Shown: positions 37,551 through 50,355 of the stretch, one piece after another
Position numbering within the stretch: position 1 is the first letter of the stretch
Layout: each line of letters opens with the position of its first letter
NCBI RefSeq assembly: GCF_910589235.1
Contig: NC_060973.1
Span: forward strand, 1,670,001-1,734,000
Origin: Vespa crabro
Taxonomy: Eukaryota; Arthropoda; Insecta; Hymenoptera; Vespidae
Reading direction: 5' to 3'
DNA length: 64,000 bases
Notes under the pieces: model-generated
Told to the model about the DNA's origin: nothing
Seen by the model: the letters and a program-made list of their open reading frames with translations, nothing else
Database searches by the model: none
Made by a program: the position numbers and the translations under genes

Positions 37551-38664
37551 AGATATGATCACATAACGTTCACATGTGGAAGAATCGAAGAAACTAAGGT
37601 TAATGTTAATTGAAAAGATAAAGTTGTCGACATTTGCGCCCTCTGAAAGCTAAAGACAAAATTAATGGTGCGTATGTAACGTATATACGTATTCATATTA
37701 AAAGTTCGATAGTTTTCGGCAATTTTCGTTAATCGTCGTCAATCTTCGTCGATTCTGACCAGTTTGTCTGCCATTATTAAACTCGTCGTTCAAGTAAAAT
37801 GTGATCGTTGTATAATATATTTTTCATTTTATTTGTAAGTATAATAATCTTATTAGTAATCATCGTTCTTTTTACAGCTTTAAATAATTTCTAGCTAGAC
37901 TTGTTGTTAATTAATGTAGTACAGTATTTAATGTAAATAATGCAACAAAATTATTAAAGACATAATTCCTAACCTATTTCTATGAAGAAAATTTCATTTT
38001 TAAGATTAATTTTAAAGGTTTAATTTAGGATCCTGCTTTTACAAATTTTTAAAAATGTTTTAGTTTCTTTGAAAAAAATCGTGTTAAAAAATACTATTTT
38101 TTCAGAGAATAGTTTATGGTTAAATACAAAATTTTTCGCCTAAACATTGCAAAGATCTTTTCGAGCGAAAAATTTAAAATAATAATAATTAAAAATTTTC
38201 ATCTCTGTTTAATATAAACATATTCGATTTTTTCATTAACTTAAGAATTACCGAATTGGTTTTCTTTTGCATTTCAATTAGTGAACATCGAAACTCTCTC
38301 CTTTAAAATGTAAAAACTTATAAATTAATATTTTCGATAATTTTTTAATCATTTCTAAAGTCTTCAATATTTTAATAGAGTTAAAAAAATGTTGAACGCT
38401 AGTTCATTGATCACATTTAATATTAACAAAAATCGAACATTTGATTGACTTTGATATTTATCTCGATCTAGTTTTCTTCTTTTTTTTTTTTTTCATTCCA
38501 GCGAGTAAACATCGAAGATCTCTCTTTACAAACATCTAATATTAAAATATTAATACTTTCGAAAATTTTATAATTATTTAAAATATATATAATCTATACG
38601 GAATACAAGTGCAAATTAATATTTGAACAATAGTGCATTCACTGAAATATTAATTTTTCTCATT
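37551..38664. other. Spacer between the two TAF9 units
   Basis: AT-rich unique sequence without supported exons. It separates the promoter of copy A from the 3' end of the copy B unit. I could not match it by eye to the DNA upstream of copy B. Confidence 0.55.
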
Positions 38665-39245
38665 ATCTTTATTACTATCTTAATCTAATATCACAAATTT
38701 AGTATAAAAATAGAATAAATTAATTGATGAAATTGTTAATTTCAATGATTATAATAATCATAATGTAACAAGTTTTATGGCTTTAATACTATCATTAAAA
38801 ATAATTTAATACTATCATTGTGGTTGTTGTTTGACGTCAGTGTGTTAATACTTCAGAATAAAGTGTTATTAATATGATTGAATATATTCATTTTGTTTAC
38901 TTAATATTATAAACTTAATAAATGATTACTACGTTACAAGGTAATCAAAGCAAAATTTAATGATAGTGTCTATGCCATCATAGAAATCACTATAAACACA
39001 TTAATAAGTCACATTAAATTCTAATCTCACTATTTGAAATTAATTTCTTGGATTTAATTCAATTAATCAAACAATATACATTATTTATCTTTTTCAATAA
39101 TTAAAAATTTTCATTTTCCAAAAGCACATGATACGAACATATTAACATATCCGTTTCTTCCTATTGTTCAAATCAAATGTTTTATAATTATATAACGAAC
39201 AAAGCAACAAATAAATATTATACTATATCTATATTATACTTTTAC

Positions 39246-39570
39246 TTAAACATCATAATTATTATCTTCTCTTTTTCTTTTTACAGAGTCATCAGCTTCT
39301 ATTTTAATATGTGGCACAGTTTGTCCAGATGATATTTGTACTTTTGGTTTTGGTATTTGAGCTTTAACCGTGGTTGTACCTGTTGGTGCTATAAAAGATA
39401 TAAAACATAAGAAGTTAAAGAAACAAATAGTACTGATATTATTATAAAATCATTTTGATATATAAATAATACGTTTTATCTTACATATTCGTGCTCTCAA
39501 TGAAATGTGGTAAGACGGGATAGTTGAATGGGATTGAAGGACATGAAAGTGATCTAGGGAATACATATAC

Positions 39571-39629
<59 letters not shown>

Positions 39630-40370
39630 ATATTAAATTTAAAATATATAGTTTATATCGCTAAACATGCTGTGAGTAATATAAAGTTATATAATTAAAT
39701 ATTATACCTGTTGAAAATTTTAATACCGGCTTTGGTATAGATATTGTTTGAGTTCGAGCAACAGTAGTCAAAGTGCCTGGTCTTTTGACTATTGAAAGAC
39801 CAGTCTTACTTCCTTCTACTTTGATTCTGGATTGTACTCCAGATATATTATTACCAACTAATGAATGCATAGGCTTCGAAACAGTTTTTTTTGTAGCATT
39901 CTTCAATTTATAATTTGTTGCATTCAAACAATATCTATCAGGTGGTAACCTTAGACCATTGTTTGGTTTAACGAATGGTAAGGGTATATTATTTTTGGCA
40001 CGAGCCACATCTAATAATACGTCTCTTGGTGGTGGATTTGTAAAAGTACGTTCCAACTGCATTTTCACGGCCAATCTTACATCATCTAAATCGGTGAACT
40101 TCTTTTTAGCATGATTCGCATATATTCTACTATCGTCTAATATACATGTAACATAACCTAAAAACGCATTAAGAATGAGACAATATATTCTTAAAATTAG
40201 AAATTAGTACAAATACAATCAAAACACTTACGATATGTGAATTCAAGTAATTGATTGATGACTTTTGGTTCATAATCCGTGATTCCCATATCTTTCATAA
40301 TCGACATAATAACTTGAGCGTCTTTCGGAATGTGTTTTACGTGACTCATTGTTTTAGATTTTTCAGTCAT
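39246..40370 (-). CDS. TAF9: TAF9, TFIID/SAGA histone-fold subunit, copy B
   Basis: Exons (minus strand) are 40232-40370, 39708-40157 and 39246-39388, totalling 732 nt, 243 residues plus TAA. It has the same exon structure and the same splice phases as copy A. Exons 1 and 2 encode almost the same protein (for example Arg6 to Lys, and Ile to Thr in KKKFTDLDD), with about a dozen base changes in the 450-nt exon 2, mostly silent. The last exon has diverged more: KVQISSGQTVPHIKIEADDSVKRKREDNNYDV replaces KVHVTSGQTMAPMKLEADDSIKRKRDDDDYDVS. No frameshift or stop is present, so both copies look functional. Because introns are shared, it is a DNA-level duplicate and not a retrocopy. Confidence 0.92.
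39567..39626. repeat. (AT)n microsatellite in TAF9 copy B intron 2
   Basis: About 50-60 bp of TA, after a CATATA lead-in. The equivalent intron of copy A (36530-36795) has no such array, so it arose or expanded after the duplication. Confidence 0.9.
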
Positions 40371-41064
40371 TTCATACGAACGAATGAATGCTGTGAATAA
40401 CGCACTTTATTGGAACTAAATGTTACAATAAAATACACTTTCTTTTTACATTAACGTTAAAGATAAAATAACGTTGTTGTTACTTGAGAAGATAAACATG
40501 CTAAACCAACAATAAACAAATTCCATGGTTGCCACCTAAACTGAAGAAGACGTTATTAGGTTTCCCTTCGTTCATAATGTTTATCATCCTGACAATAATA
40601 TAAGAATAAACTACACTTTTTCGTTTTTTTTTTAGTTACTATCAAAATTAAGGAGAAAAGACATAAATTTTTAGATTGGTACGAGAACAGTTTATGAATT
40701 GAAAAGTTGGCAAGCCTTATACAATAAGGTTAGGTGCAGCTTATGGAGACGTAGTTTATGCGATGAGTTAGTTGTGTCCTCCCGTTTGTTTTAGGAAAAT
40801 CTTTGTCTATTGGAAAATCTAGATCTCTCGATAATTCCCTCTTAGGGAAGGGAGTAGTAGAATACTCCCGTAGTACTCCCTGCTTGTCGAAAAAAGGCGA
40901 CTAAAAGGGACTGTGTGAATGGTGTGTGAATGTTCTCGTACGGCTATTTCTTTCTTTGTTCTTCTGTCATCTCTTTCTCTATTCTTTCTCTCTCTCTAAC
41001 TTTCTTCCATTCCTTTCCTTTCCTTTGGGGAGCTTGTCCCCCCCTATAATATTGGTACTTTATC

Positions 41065-42207
41065 ATGAATAGTACATCTACAGTCATAAGCGGGCGTGGG
41101 AGGGACACCCACGCCACGGCGGTGTCAGGTGGTGATAGGGCAAGCCACCCGCCGTCGTCAACCAGCAACTGCCAGGAGCTCGGGGTAGGCAACCTGGCCC
41201 CAGCTTTGGATACTGCATCAGGAAGGGCACCACAGGTAAGCGCCCTGGCCTGCGGTGTATCTACTGCGCCAGGAAGGGTAGTAAAGGAAGAAATCCACTT
41301 GGAAAAGTGGCAAAGGGCTGCCAGGGCCATTGAGAGCACGCAGCGCCCCGGTACGATGTCACCTATCCTGTTGAGAATGCACAAATATGCGAGGTCCCTG
41401 ACCTACTCCTCAGTGGAAGAGGAATTAAGGGTAGACTTGGCCGGGTTGAATAACCAAGGACCGGCAAAGGCCCCGGAATCTGGTATGGAGACTGACAGAC
41501 TACTGGAACGCGCTAGGAACTTAATCCTAGAAGCTGAAAACGGGAGGAGAAGATGCTACCACAACATTGAGGATGAAGCTTCAGAAAGGTTGAAACATAG
41601 CCATAATAAGATGCTGGAAATGATTGAAATCCTAAGGGAGAGACTTCAAATTGGAGCAGATGATCCTACTTTAGCCAAGGAGGCCATAGAACTACGCAAT
41701 AGGTTGGCGGTGTTGAAAGAACAAAATGCCCGTCTTGAGAAAGAACGTCAGAAACTACTATTAAACTCCTTGCCTCCGAAGAGCCAAACAACGACCTGGG
41801 ATACTGCAGCTCCTGGTTTCTGCAGAGAACCCTCTGCACTGATCTCAACATCGGATTGTCATACAAGGTATAGTAACCCAATAGATATACAGCAGATAGT
41901 CGAGTCCGTAAGGATATTGACGAAGGCTGTCCGCAGTATTGAGCAACAGTTACAGCAGCAGCAGCAGTGGCAGCAGACAACGAATAGAACAACGACTGGA
42001 GATGATGAGCCACAAGAAGGCCCCACCCTCTGTGCTGAGTCCACTCGATCCCCTGACGCAACCCTGACGCAACCCTTGCAGGAGCAGGAGGCCCCCAGTA
42101 AAAGTAGGAAGAAGAGGAGTGGGGCGCAGAGAAGAAAGATTAGGAAGCAAAGGGAAAGAGAAATGGCTGCAATTTCCCTATCCTGTACCAAGGAGACGAC
42201 GTACTGA
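41065..42207 (+). CDS. Retroelement ORF1 (gag-like), intact, 380 aa
   Basis: An uninterrupted 380-codon frame. Residues 1-75 are Ser/Thr/Gly/Ala-rich and probably disordered. Residues 141-235 form a strong heptad-type coiled coil (LLERARNLILEAENG, MLEMIEILRERL, ELRNRLAVLKEQNARLEKERQKLL). Then come a Gln-rich stretch (294-304) and a basic C terminus (SRKKRSGAQRRKIRKQRERE, 346-365). The coiled coil fits the multimerisation role of non-LTR ORF1 proteins in binding element RNA. No CCHC zinc knuckles or RRM-like segment, usual for R1-clade ORF1, are seen, so the frame may be truncated by the deletion that removed ORF2. An intact frame without stops suggests recent insertion or selection. Confidence 0.7.
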   Translation: MNSTSTVISGRGRDTHATAVSGGDRASHPPSSTSNCQELGVGNLAPALDTASGRAPQVSALACGVSTAPGRVVKEEIHLEKWQRAARAIESTQRPGTMSPILLRMHKYARSLTYSSVEEELRVDLAGLNNQGPAKAPESGMETDRLLERARNLILEAENGRRRCYHNIEDEASERLKHSHNKMLEMIEILRERLQIGADDPTLAKEAIELRNRLAVLKEQNARLEKERQKLLLNSLPPKSQTTTWDTAAPGFCREPSALISTSDCHTRYSNPIDIQQIVESVRILTKAVRSIEQQLQQQQQWQQTTNRTTTGDDEPQEGPTLCAESTRSPDATLTQPLQEQEAPSKSRKKRSGAQRRKIRKQREREMAAISLSCTKETTY

Positions 42208-42571
42208 GACGTGCTCCTCCGGGACAGGGAGAACATTAATATAAAGGACCTGATGATCGACAACATGTTGTGCAGAAGAGACCTCACGGGTGCAGATACG
42301 AGATAAAGGGGCAATTGACAAGATCGACCGGGTGGCGTAGGCCTTGAGAAATGCCGTCTCAGAAGCAAGAATTACATGCTCTCTGCGCATGATGCAAGGC
42401 GAATGCTGGCCTGGCTTACCAAGAAGGAGTACTGGGCGAATATGTACTATGTTTATGCGCGATACCGCCCACCCCCTTTCTCCTCAACGAGTTAGTATTA
42501 AGCATCGGGAGGTTTTTTAGTCGATAGGCGATCCAAATCTGAAAGTATGTTCAGGCGGGTTGAATCCAACA

Positions 42572-42596
42572 CCCCCTGAGTACCGGGCTCAGGGGG
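42572..42596 (+). other. Terminal hairpin of the retroelement
   Basis: A perfect 9-bp stem, CCCCCTGAG / CTCAGGGGG, with a 7-base loop lies 30 bp before the oligo(A) end. Structured 3' ends of this type are recognised by the reverse transcriptase of many non-LTR elements. Confidence 0.75.
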
Positions 42597-42636
42597 CCTA
42601 TGAAGGTTTTTCCTCCTGACGAAGCCAAAAAAAAAA

Positions 42637-44358
42637 GGTCCCTCAATAATGTATTTGTTCGTCTGTCCATCAATTTAATGAAATATTCGACAATATCGGA
42701 GAATCTTCAAAAGTCTTAAAAATTATGAATTGAGCTAGAATTATCGAAAAGATATAGGTTAACTATTATTTTTCAAGTTAAATTAGTCGATAAAAGAGAG
42801 ACGGTAGAATTACCGGTCGATTTAAAATTATTGGTAAATTTTTATCTTCAAAGAAGTATAATTTCTCGTATGATTTTCTTTAAACATTTTTATGATGTAT
42901 TATTATTTTTATTGCATACAAAAATTTTCTAGCACACATTAAAAATCGATTGTTATGCTATACGTGAAAAGAGATATAACCTATAGAAGCTTATGTATCG
43001 ATGCGATATTAATATCGATACATAACAGTATCGTATTTTCATATTGCATTTGTAGTTTATATTTTGCATATAGATATTATATGCTTGTGGCGTTTCTAAA
43101 TCGAGTCGCCAGAGGGTATGATAGTCGCACCAGAAGGAAACTGGCAAGCCAATCAGAAAACAGAACAACGATAGCGCATGCTATTGGCCTGAATTTTCAA
43201 TATAGACAATTTAGTTAAAAACGAATTGTCAGTGTGGATAGTCGCTTTTAAATAAACCGATAAAGAGAATAATATATTCATGAATTTTCATGGCATTCTT
43301 TCGGGAACTTTAAAAATAAGGGAAAATAAATGTGTCAATGATCTCAATCAACATTGGCAGTTATACGCTACGAGTGAAAGGTATTTAAAAGTCTTAATTA
43401 ATACATTTAGAGAAACATAACAATACAACAAAATTGTTAAACAATCGAAAGTATTTTTATGATTATTTTCGAATTTAACGAAGATATTATCATCATTATT
43501 TTTATGTTATCTTTATCGATCTTAAGGATCAATGATTTTGATTCATTTAATTCCTAACACGTTAAATACGATATTGTTCATTAATTTATATTATTACATT
43601 TTTATAACAAAAATTATCTCTATCCTAAGAATCAATGATTAATTTTACAATACATTTGTTAATATCTTAGATATTATTCATTTATTATTAAATTATTTAT
43701 AAGACGTAAAATATAGTATTATCCTTTAATTTATTATTATACTTTCGAGAAAAAGAAAAAAAAATGTAATTAATTAATAATTCTTCTCATAGGTTAATAA
43801 ACTTCACGTGGTGTGATTTAATGATCGATATTACGATCGTTCTTATTTCATAATAAAATTTCGTGTATGATTGTAAACAACGTAAGTACTCTATCATCGA
43901 GTTTAATGTTTACTTTTAATAAGACATTTTGTCAATACTAAATAATCCCAATTACGTTTGAGTATCAAGAATGAAATATTACTTTATAATAAATCGTGAT
44001 ATAGTAGAATAAAGAGAAAAATTGGTTTAATGTTTACAATCTCTTTCGACATTTTTTTATTTTATTAATCATTGAATCTTTTATCTGTCGATAATACATC
44101 GATAACGTTGTCTTTCCAGTTTCCTACATTACCAATACACTCAGATAGTTTTAGTTATATCGAATTCCGCTAGAGGATTATTTGTATGATTGAAAAGAAA
44201 TCGTCGATTAATTTAATTAAAATTAAAATAGATGTTTTATTTCTATGTCTTTTTTTTTTTTTTTTTTATTGGATTTTAATAACATTAGCGTTTCATTATA
44301 TGATATAAGAAATTGATTTAAGTTTTTATTGTCGATATGTGCGTGAGCATATATATAT

Positions 44359-44395
<37 letters not shown>

Positions 44396-44400
44396 GTATA
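42637..44400. other. AT-rich unique DNA, no gene seen
   Basis: Few microsatellites and no supported exon. A GC-richer spot at 43090-43200 contains CCAAT-type boxes in both directions (AAGCCAATCAG near 43147 and CTATTGGCC near 43181) and could be a promoter. The adjoining frame 42955-43218 resembles no family. Confidence 0.5.
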
Positions 44401-44409
44401 CATAGAGGT

Positions 44410-44975
44410 TATTTAAAAACTGGTTGAGAACCAAGAAGGACGGTTAACCTCTTTCATTTGATCGAAAGTCAAAGGGTAACTAGGTGCACATTTTGTGGTC
44501 CAAGTTTGCTCTTCTCTCGAATGGACAATGGTCGTTTGGTGGGTCATTGAATAAAAAAAAAAAAAAAAAAAAGAAAAAACGTTTTCAAAAGAGAAAAGAA
44601 AGAAAGAAAGAAAAGGGAGACAGAATCCCCTTTTGATGATGGACCAGTTTTCTGTTACAGGAAGTGACTCGAGGAACTGAGGATGATAGAATATATATAT
44701 ATATATATGTATATAAGTGTCAAAGGTTAACTGGATTCATTTGGAGACCATAGGCTTGCGTATAATATGGTATGGGCACACACAGCATCACCCTTCTTTA
44801 TTCCGGATGGACCAGTTTTTCAACGGGCACGTTACCTATAGTAAAATTTTCAACGTGATTCTGGGACCCGGGCCAGGACCTCGGCACGCGAACTAACAGG
44901 TTTCCACGAGAGTTCCTGAATCTGTCGACGATGGAAAATAGATCGTGATCCAGATCAGGTGAAAACTGGTCCACT
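44410..44975. promoter_or_regulatory. Candidate cis-regulatory module
   Basis: A short unique region contains repeated, non-tandem motifs. ACTGGT/ACCAGT cores lie at 44418-44425 (AACTGGTT), 44641-44650, about 44810-44819 and, inverted, about 44963-44972; two are in the longer string TGGACCAGTTTT. Two DR1-like nuclear-receptor sites, GTCAAAGGGTAAC (about 44468) and GTCAAAGGTTAAC (about 44719), lie 250 bp apart. Such clustering is typical of enhancers; it is not otherwise explained by repeats. Confidence 0.35.
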
Positions 44976-45601
44976 CTTGGTATGCTCTTTCATTTCTTTT
45001 GTAAGTATTGTAGGATTGTTTAGAGATCAAAGTTCATTGTATAGAAATACGTGTATCATTGATACACCTTACTTCGTAAATAACACACGCACGCGATCAG
45101 ACTTATTTTTAAATATAATACGTAATTCAATCAGAAATGATTGGAAATTAAGTCGATTTTTAACGAAACTCAAGAAAGTGATATTTTCGAGGTCGACATT
45201 TAACGAGTAAGAAAAAAAATGACGACAAAAAGAATTCGATCGCGTAGAAGTGAGGAAAGGAAGAAAGGAAGAGAAAAAACAAAAAGAAAGAAAAGAAAAA
45301 AGAGAGAGAAAAGAAATGAAAAGAAAAGAAAAGAAATAAAAAGGATCCTGAACGTTCAATCAAAAGGATGGGAAACAAAGGACGTTGACATGTGTGTCAC
45401 GTGATACGCCGAGACCAGCCCACATTGGCCACTTCTTTTACCTGTCCATCACTCGGTTGCTTTTCTAAAGATGAGAAGTCTCGCTTGAAAGAGGACATTT
45501 GCGTCCGTACGCGAGTTATTGTGCACCTTTATCGTTCCTTTCGTGAGTACTCTTCTAATATAAGTACATACATATTTACATGCATACATACATACACACA
45601 T

Positions 45602-45641
<40 letters not shown>

Positions 45642-46151
45642 TTTGGAACGGATCAATGATATAAGATCGATCATGTAGAAGAAACGTTAGGTAGGATTTT
45701 TATAAAAAATTTCCTTCCATTCTTGCTATCTCACTTTCTTGCCGAGTTAACGCATGTTAACGTTCTCCCTCTCTCTCTCCCCCCCCTCTCTCTCTCTCTC
45801 TATCTCATTCTTTCTTTCTTTCTTACTTTCCTTCTTTCTTTCTCTCTTTATCGTAAAAGCTTATTTTTCACAAGAGAGTGAGAAGTTTAACCGCGCTTAA
45901 GAAGCGTTTTCTCTCCGTTGGTATCGGTAACGAGGTCGACTCTCTCTCTGCTTCTCGACACTCGAATGGAGTATGAGGTATTCGTAGACGCGTGGTATTA
46001 CGGGGGACACCCGTATATAGGGAGGGCGTATTTGTTTTACTGCCTGGCTGCCGGCATTGGTTGAGAACGTGCTCCGCATTCTTGAAATCGTGCCACCCTT
46101 GTTACGGCATAGACTGTACTCCAACGTTATCCTCACCCCCTTACCAACGGA

Positions 46152-46199
<48 letters not shown>

Positions 46200-46964
46200 T
46201 TCTCTCTCTCTCTTTTTTCTTTACCGCGTGGATATACCAGTAGAAGTTGAAGGACCGTCGCCATTCCATCCTTCTCGTTTCTCTCTTTCCTCTTTCCTTC
46301 GCTGATCATAAAAATTCTTAACTGTAATATCTCTGTGTTATCTAAAATAGTGCTTGGTTCCTAGGGATAAATTCGTAGAGGATTGGATAGTTCGCTTGGC
46401 TATAAAAAAAAAAAAAAAAAAGAAAAAAGAATTAAAAAAAGAAAAAAAAAGGGAACATAAAAATACCTATACTTTGTCCTATGATTTGTATCTTGTTAAT
46501 GATACTGCTTTACTTATTCGATTGTCATTTATTATCATCATCATCATCATCATCATCATCATAAAAAAATAGAGAAACAAAAGAAAAAAGAAAAGATAAA
46601 AATCTTACATTTTGTTAAGATATCTTGTCAATGATTAATAATTATCTCAATTGTTTATATAATTTTGATGTATATTTTAAATGAATGGGAAAATGTTCGA
46701 TATTTTAACATACGTCGATAAGAAATATTATTCCATAGTTCCTAATGAAAATTTTGTTTAAGCGTGAACATTATTGAAGGAAGATACTTTTATCGTAAAC
46801 TCATCATAAAATATGAGGTATCTTCTTTTTGCACTTTTTAAATCGTCGATCGTAGATCCCGTCGTCGACAGCTGCGAAATTTTTCTGCTTGATAATAGCT
46901 ATCAGTTTCTCATCTAAAGTATCTACTGGATATATCGTCGTATATTTGATTTACCGATACATAA

Positions 46965-47016
<52 letters not shown>

Positions 47017-47178
47017 TATGTTGCCGACTTCTCTGGATAGAAAGAAAAGAAAATAGAAATAAAAAGATAAGAAAAAAAAAAAAAATGGTATTCTTGGACT
47101 ACTAACGTCGTCGACGACGACGACGACCACGAAACTCAAGGAAAGTGAAGTAAAAGGGCTAGGAAAAAGGATGGAATG

Positions 47179-47220
<42 letters not shown>

Positions 47221-47405
47221 AAGAAGAAAAAGAGAGTCCGGCATTCCGTGGATCCTAATTTACGGCTAGGATTTCGAACGTTTATGTCTTTCCGATAAGG
47301 TCGTTCTCACGGATGCAACGCCTTGCACGGATGGATCTTTCTTTCTTCTTTTTTTTACTTTTTATTTTTCTCTTTTTCTTTTCTTTTCTATTCTTTTCTT
47401 TCCTG

Positions 47406-47447
<42 letters not shown>

Positions 47448-47757
47448 CTCTTACTCTATTTCTTTCCTCGTGTCGCAAGATGTCAGCAAGAAGTTCGTCT
47501 TCCAATGTCGTTAACGAGATCGACGAAACGACACTATGTCGATTCGAGAAACGTAAGAAATCTAAAGCCTCGTAAAAATGTTAACGATTTTTCAATGATC
47601 TATATACGTCTTTATCATAATCCACGTAATAATATACCTTCCATAAGATGATATTAATATACGATTGAATTTCTTTTTTCCTTCTCTATTCTTCTCTTTT
47701 CTTTCTTTTTTCTTTTTTTCTGTTTTTTTCTGTTTTTCTTTTTTTTTCTTTATTTCA

Positions 47758-47788
<31 letters not shown>

Positions 47789-48333
47789 CTTTTCTTTCTT
47801 TTCTTTTTTTTTTTTTTCTTTTTTTCTACTTTCACAACCGATCAATCCCGGATATCGATAATATTTATTTAAAAGTAAGGAACCACCGGAGATGCGATAA
47901 AATTGGAAATTTTCTACTCTTTCCGTCCACGGGATAGAGGGGTGTTAAATTCTCTGTGAGATTCGATTGGCCAACGCTTTGGCGGTGGGCATACATTTCC
48001 CGTCCGGAAGATACGGTATGATGGTTTTGCTCGTGTTATTTCTTTCGCGAGGACATCTTTTTTATTTCCTTTTCTCTCTCTCTCTTTCTCTCTTTTTTTC
48101 TTTGGCGTTTATTTAGATCTTTTAGATATTTTACACATAGTTAATCTACATATCTATATACTTATATCTACTCGTAAAAGTAACTTTAAATCGTAATACA
48201 TATACATATATATCTATATACTCGAACAATCGTGTTACTCGTAAAGGAAAAAAAAAAAAAAGAAGACAATATAATATAATTATTATTAACTATATTCAAT
48301 CTATTTTTATTTCTGTATTAGATTTGAAATAAT

Positions 48334-48380
<47 letters not shown>

Positions 48381-48724
48381 ATATGTATATGTACTTAGAT
48401 ATAGTTACATAGAATGTGTTATATAATAAGTATTTAAGAAAGATGGTGGTCGATCGACGACCTCTCTAATTTATTCAAAGTGACATTCGGAATCGTCGAC
48501 GCATCATGTGGTCTGTGACCTGATAATCGGATAAAGCTCGTTAATAATTGCTGGACTATCTGACTCTTAACGTTGGCCGACATGATAGTAACTATGAATT
48601 AAATTATCTCAAGATATGAGAAAATATCAAGAAAAAAAAAAAAAAAAAAGAATTTGCCAATTGCAATGATGATTGTCACAATTATTTATGTGGTTTCTAT
48701 TTCTTTCTTCCTTTCTTTCCCTCC

Positions 48725-48768
<44 letters not shown>

Positions 48769-50324
48769 GAGAATAACTCTATCTATACCTACTTTGTAAG
48801 AATATATATATATATATATATTGCCCGTGATAGATTTTAACGTAATCGAAATTCCAAGGAAACGGCGCGTAACCAACAAGCAACATCGACGTTTGAAAAA
48901 GTATCGTCGTTTCGTGTCTTTTTACTTTTCGACCACTATCCCGAGTAAACTCGAGAAGGGGGTGATAGAGGTAGGGGCTTACGGGATGAGGGGTGGAAGA
49001 GGGGGAGGATATGGAAGAGGAGTAAAAGGGAAAAGTAGAGGAGGAAGAGGAAGTAGGATGGTCAGAATTTATAGCGTCTTTGGGTTGCGTCTGTGAGAGG
49101 AAGGAAAGGGATGAGACGCAGGGAGGGGGGAGGGGCAAGCGGGCGGGCAGGCGGGAGCCACCCCTCAGAGACTCAATGTTTTCTAGAGGGAAAGTCGGAA
49201 GTCGAGTCGAACCCTGGCCAGGACTAGCCGTATCCCATACGTCTTGCTAACAGACTGGATAGGTTTGGTCACGATCGTTTGGAAATGAAAAAATTGTATA
49301 AAATCATGTCTACGTGTTATCGTTATAATTTTATTAAGAATAATTACGCAATGAAAATAAAATGATATTATTATTGTTATCGTTTCTTAATTAAATCTAG
49401 AAACGTGGATATATTATTTTTGAAGATACCGAACGATGGACAATTCGTAAACGTTATCGTCTAGATTTAGTTGGACGAGTACGGCGGGTCCCTCCATTTT
49501 CCGAATGGACTTCTGACCCCACCATCCCTCCGTTCGTGGCTCTCGGGGATGCTTTTTATTAGACTACGGTAGGATCAACCGATATAGAGAAGGTACCTTG
49601 TGCGTTCGTGAATATATGTGTGTTTATATTGTGTAGTAGTATCTATTCGTGTGTCTGTGTGTCTATGTTTGTGTTTGTGCGTGCCTTTGACTATATAGAG
49701 GCCTATTCCTATACGAACTAGTAGTGGCCATGTTCGGGACGAAGGGACAACCCCATTCGCTAAATTAACTGCGTTAGATCCGGACCTTGAAATTCTTTAC
49801 GCTTTCGTCGACCTTACGACGGCCATTTTACGCAGTTTATCTCGAAAACTCGAAACGTCCCTATCGTCACCCTAAATATTCTTAAGCTTTTCGGACTTGC
49901 GATGGAAAGAAAAAGCTAAAAAAGAAAATAGGAAGAGGGGGAGGGAGAAAGTAATTCTATAGATCTATAAATAGGACTTTGATGTATTTATTCGATTTAT
50001 GCTCGTTCAATTCTTCATGACAAATGTTTGAATGTAAATGTTCGATCATTTTCTTTTTCCTATTCTAACGAAATTAATCTTGTTCAGTTTCTTTCTTTAT
50101 TGGTTCTTTTTTTCTTTTTTTTTTTTTTTTCTCTTTTTTTTTTTTCTTCTTTCTTTCTAATGTCTCACGCAACGAATACAAATAACAAATTTTATATTTA
50201 TCATTATTATTAGTAACTTGAGAAGTAACGAGCGATGGAGGTAAAAGAATCAAAAAAGAAAACAATTATGATCGAAGCTTGTTTGATGCTCGAGAAAGGA
50301 AACGAAAAACAAGAAAAAGAAAAG

Positions 50325-50355
<31 letters not shown>

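Larger units (their letters stand above)
38665..40445. repeat. Tandem duplication unit, copy B
   Basis: Partner of 35840-37550. It carries the TAF9 copy B gene, the corresponding 3' flank and about 75 bp of shared promoter. An (AT)n microsatellite at 39567-39626 has expanded only in this copy's second intron. Confidence 0.85.
40730..42636 (+). mobile_element. ORF1-only non-LTR retroelement (R1-like, half-LINE)
   Basis: A block whose base composition is clearly more GC-rich than its flanks. It has a structured 5' part with a GGGAGTA/TACTCCC stem at 40850-40869. It then has an open ORF1 (41065-42207), a 430-bp 3' part without a long frame, a terminal hairpin (42572-42596) and a closing A10 run (42627-42636). 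Gag-like ORF1, then 3' hairpin and oligo(A) is the architecture of a non-LTR retrotransposon. No endonuclease or reverse-transcriptase motif is present on either strand, so it must move in trans, if at all. The R1-clade assignment rests on general appearance only. The 5' border is approximate, and no target-site duplication was found by eye. Confidence 0.7.

Noticed and set aside
41666..42368. Minus-strand ORFs across the retroelement
   Set aside because: They are antisense shadows of ORF1 without motif support, while the plus-strand frame has a clear coiled coil and a basic tail.
42955..43218. 87-codon plus-strand ORF
   Set aside because: It has ordinary composition but no recognisable family, polyadenylation context or splice partner. 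It may overlap promoter-like CCAAT motifs.
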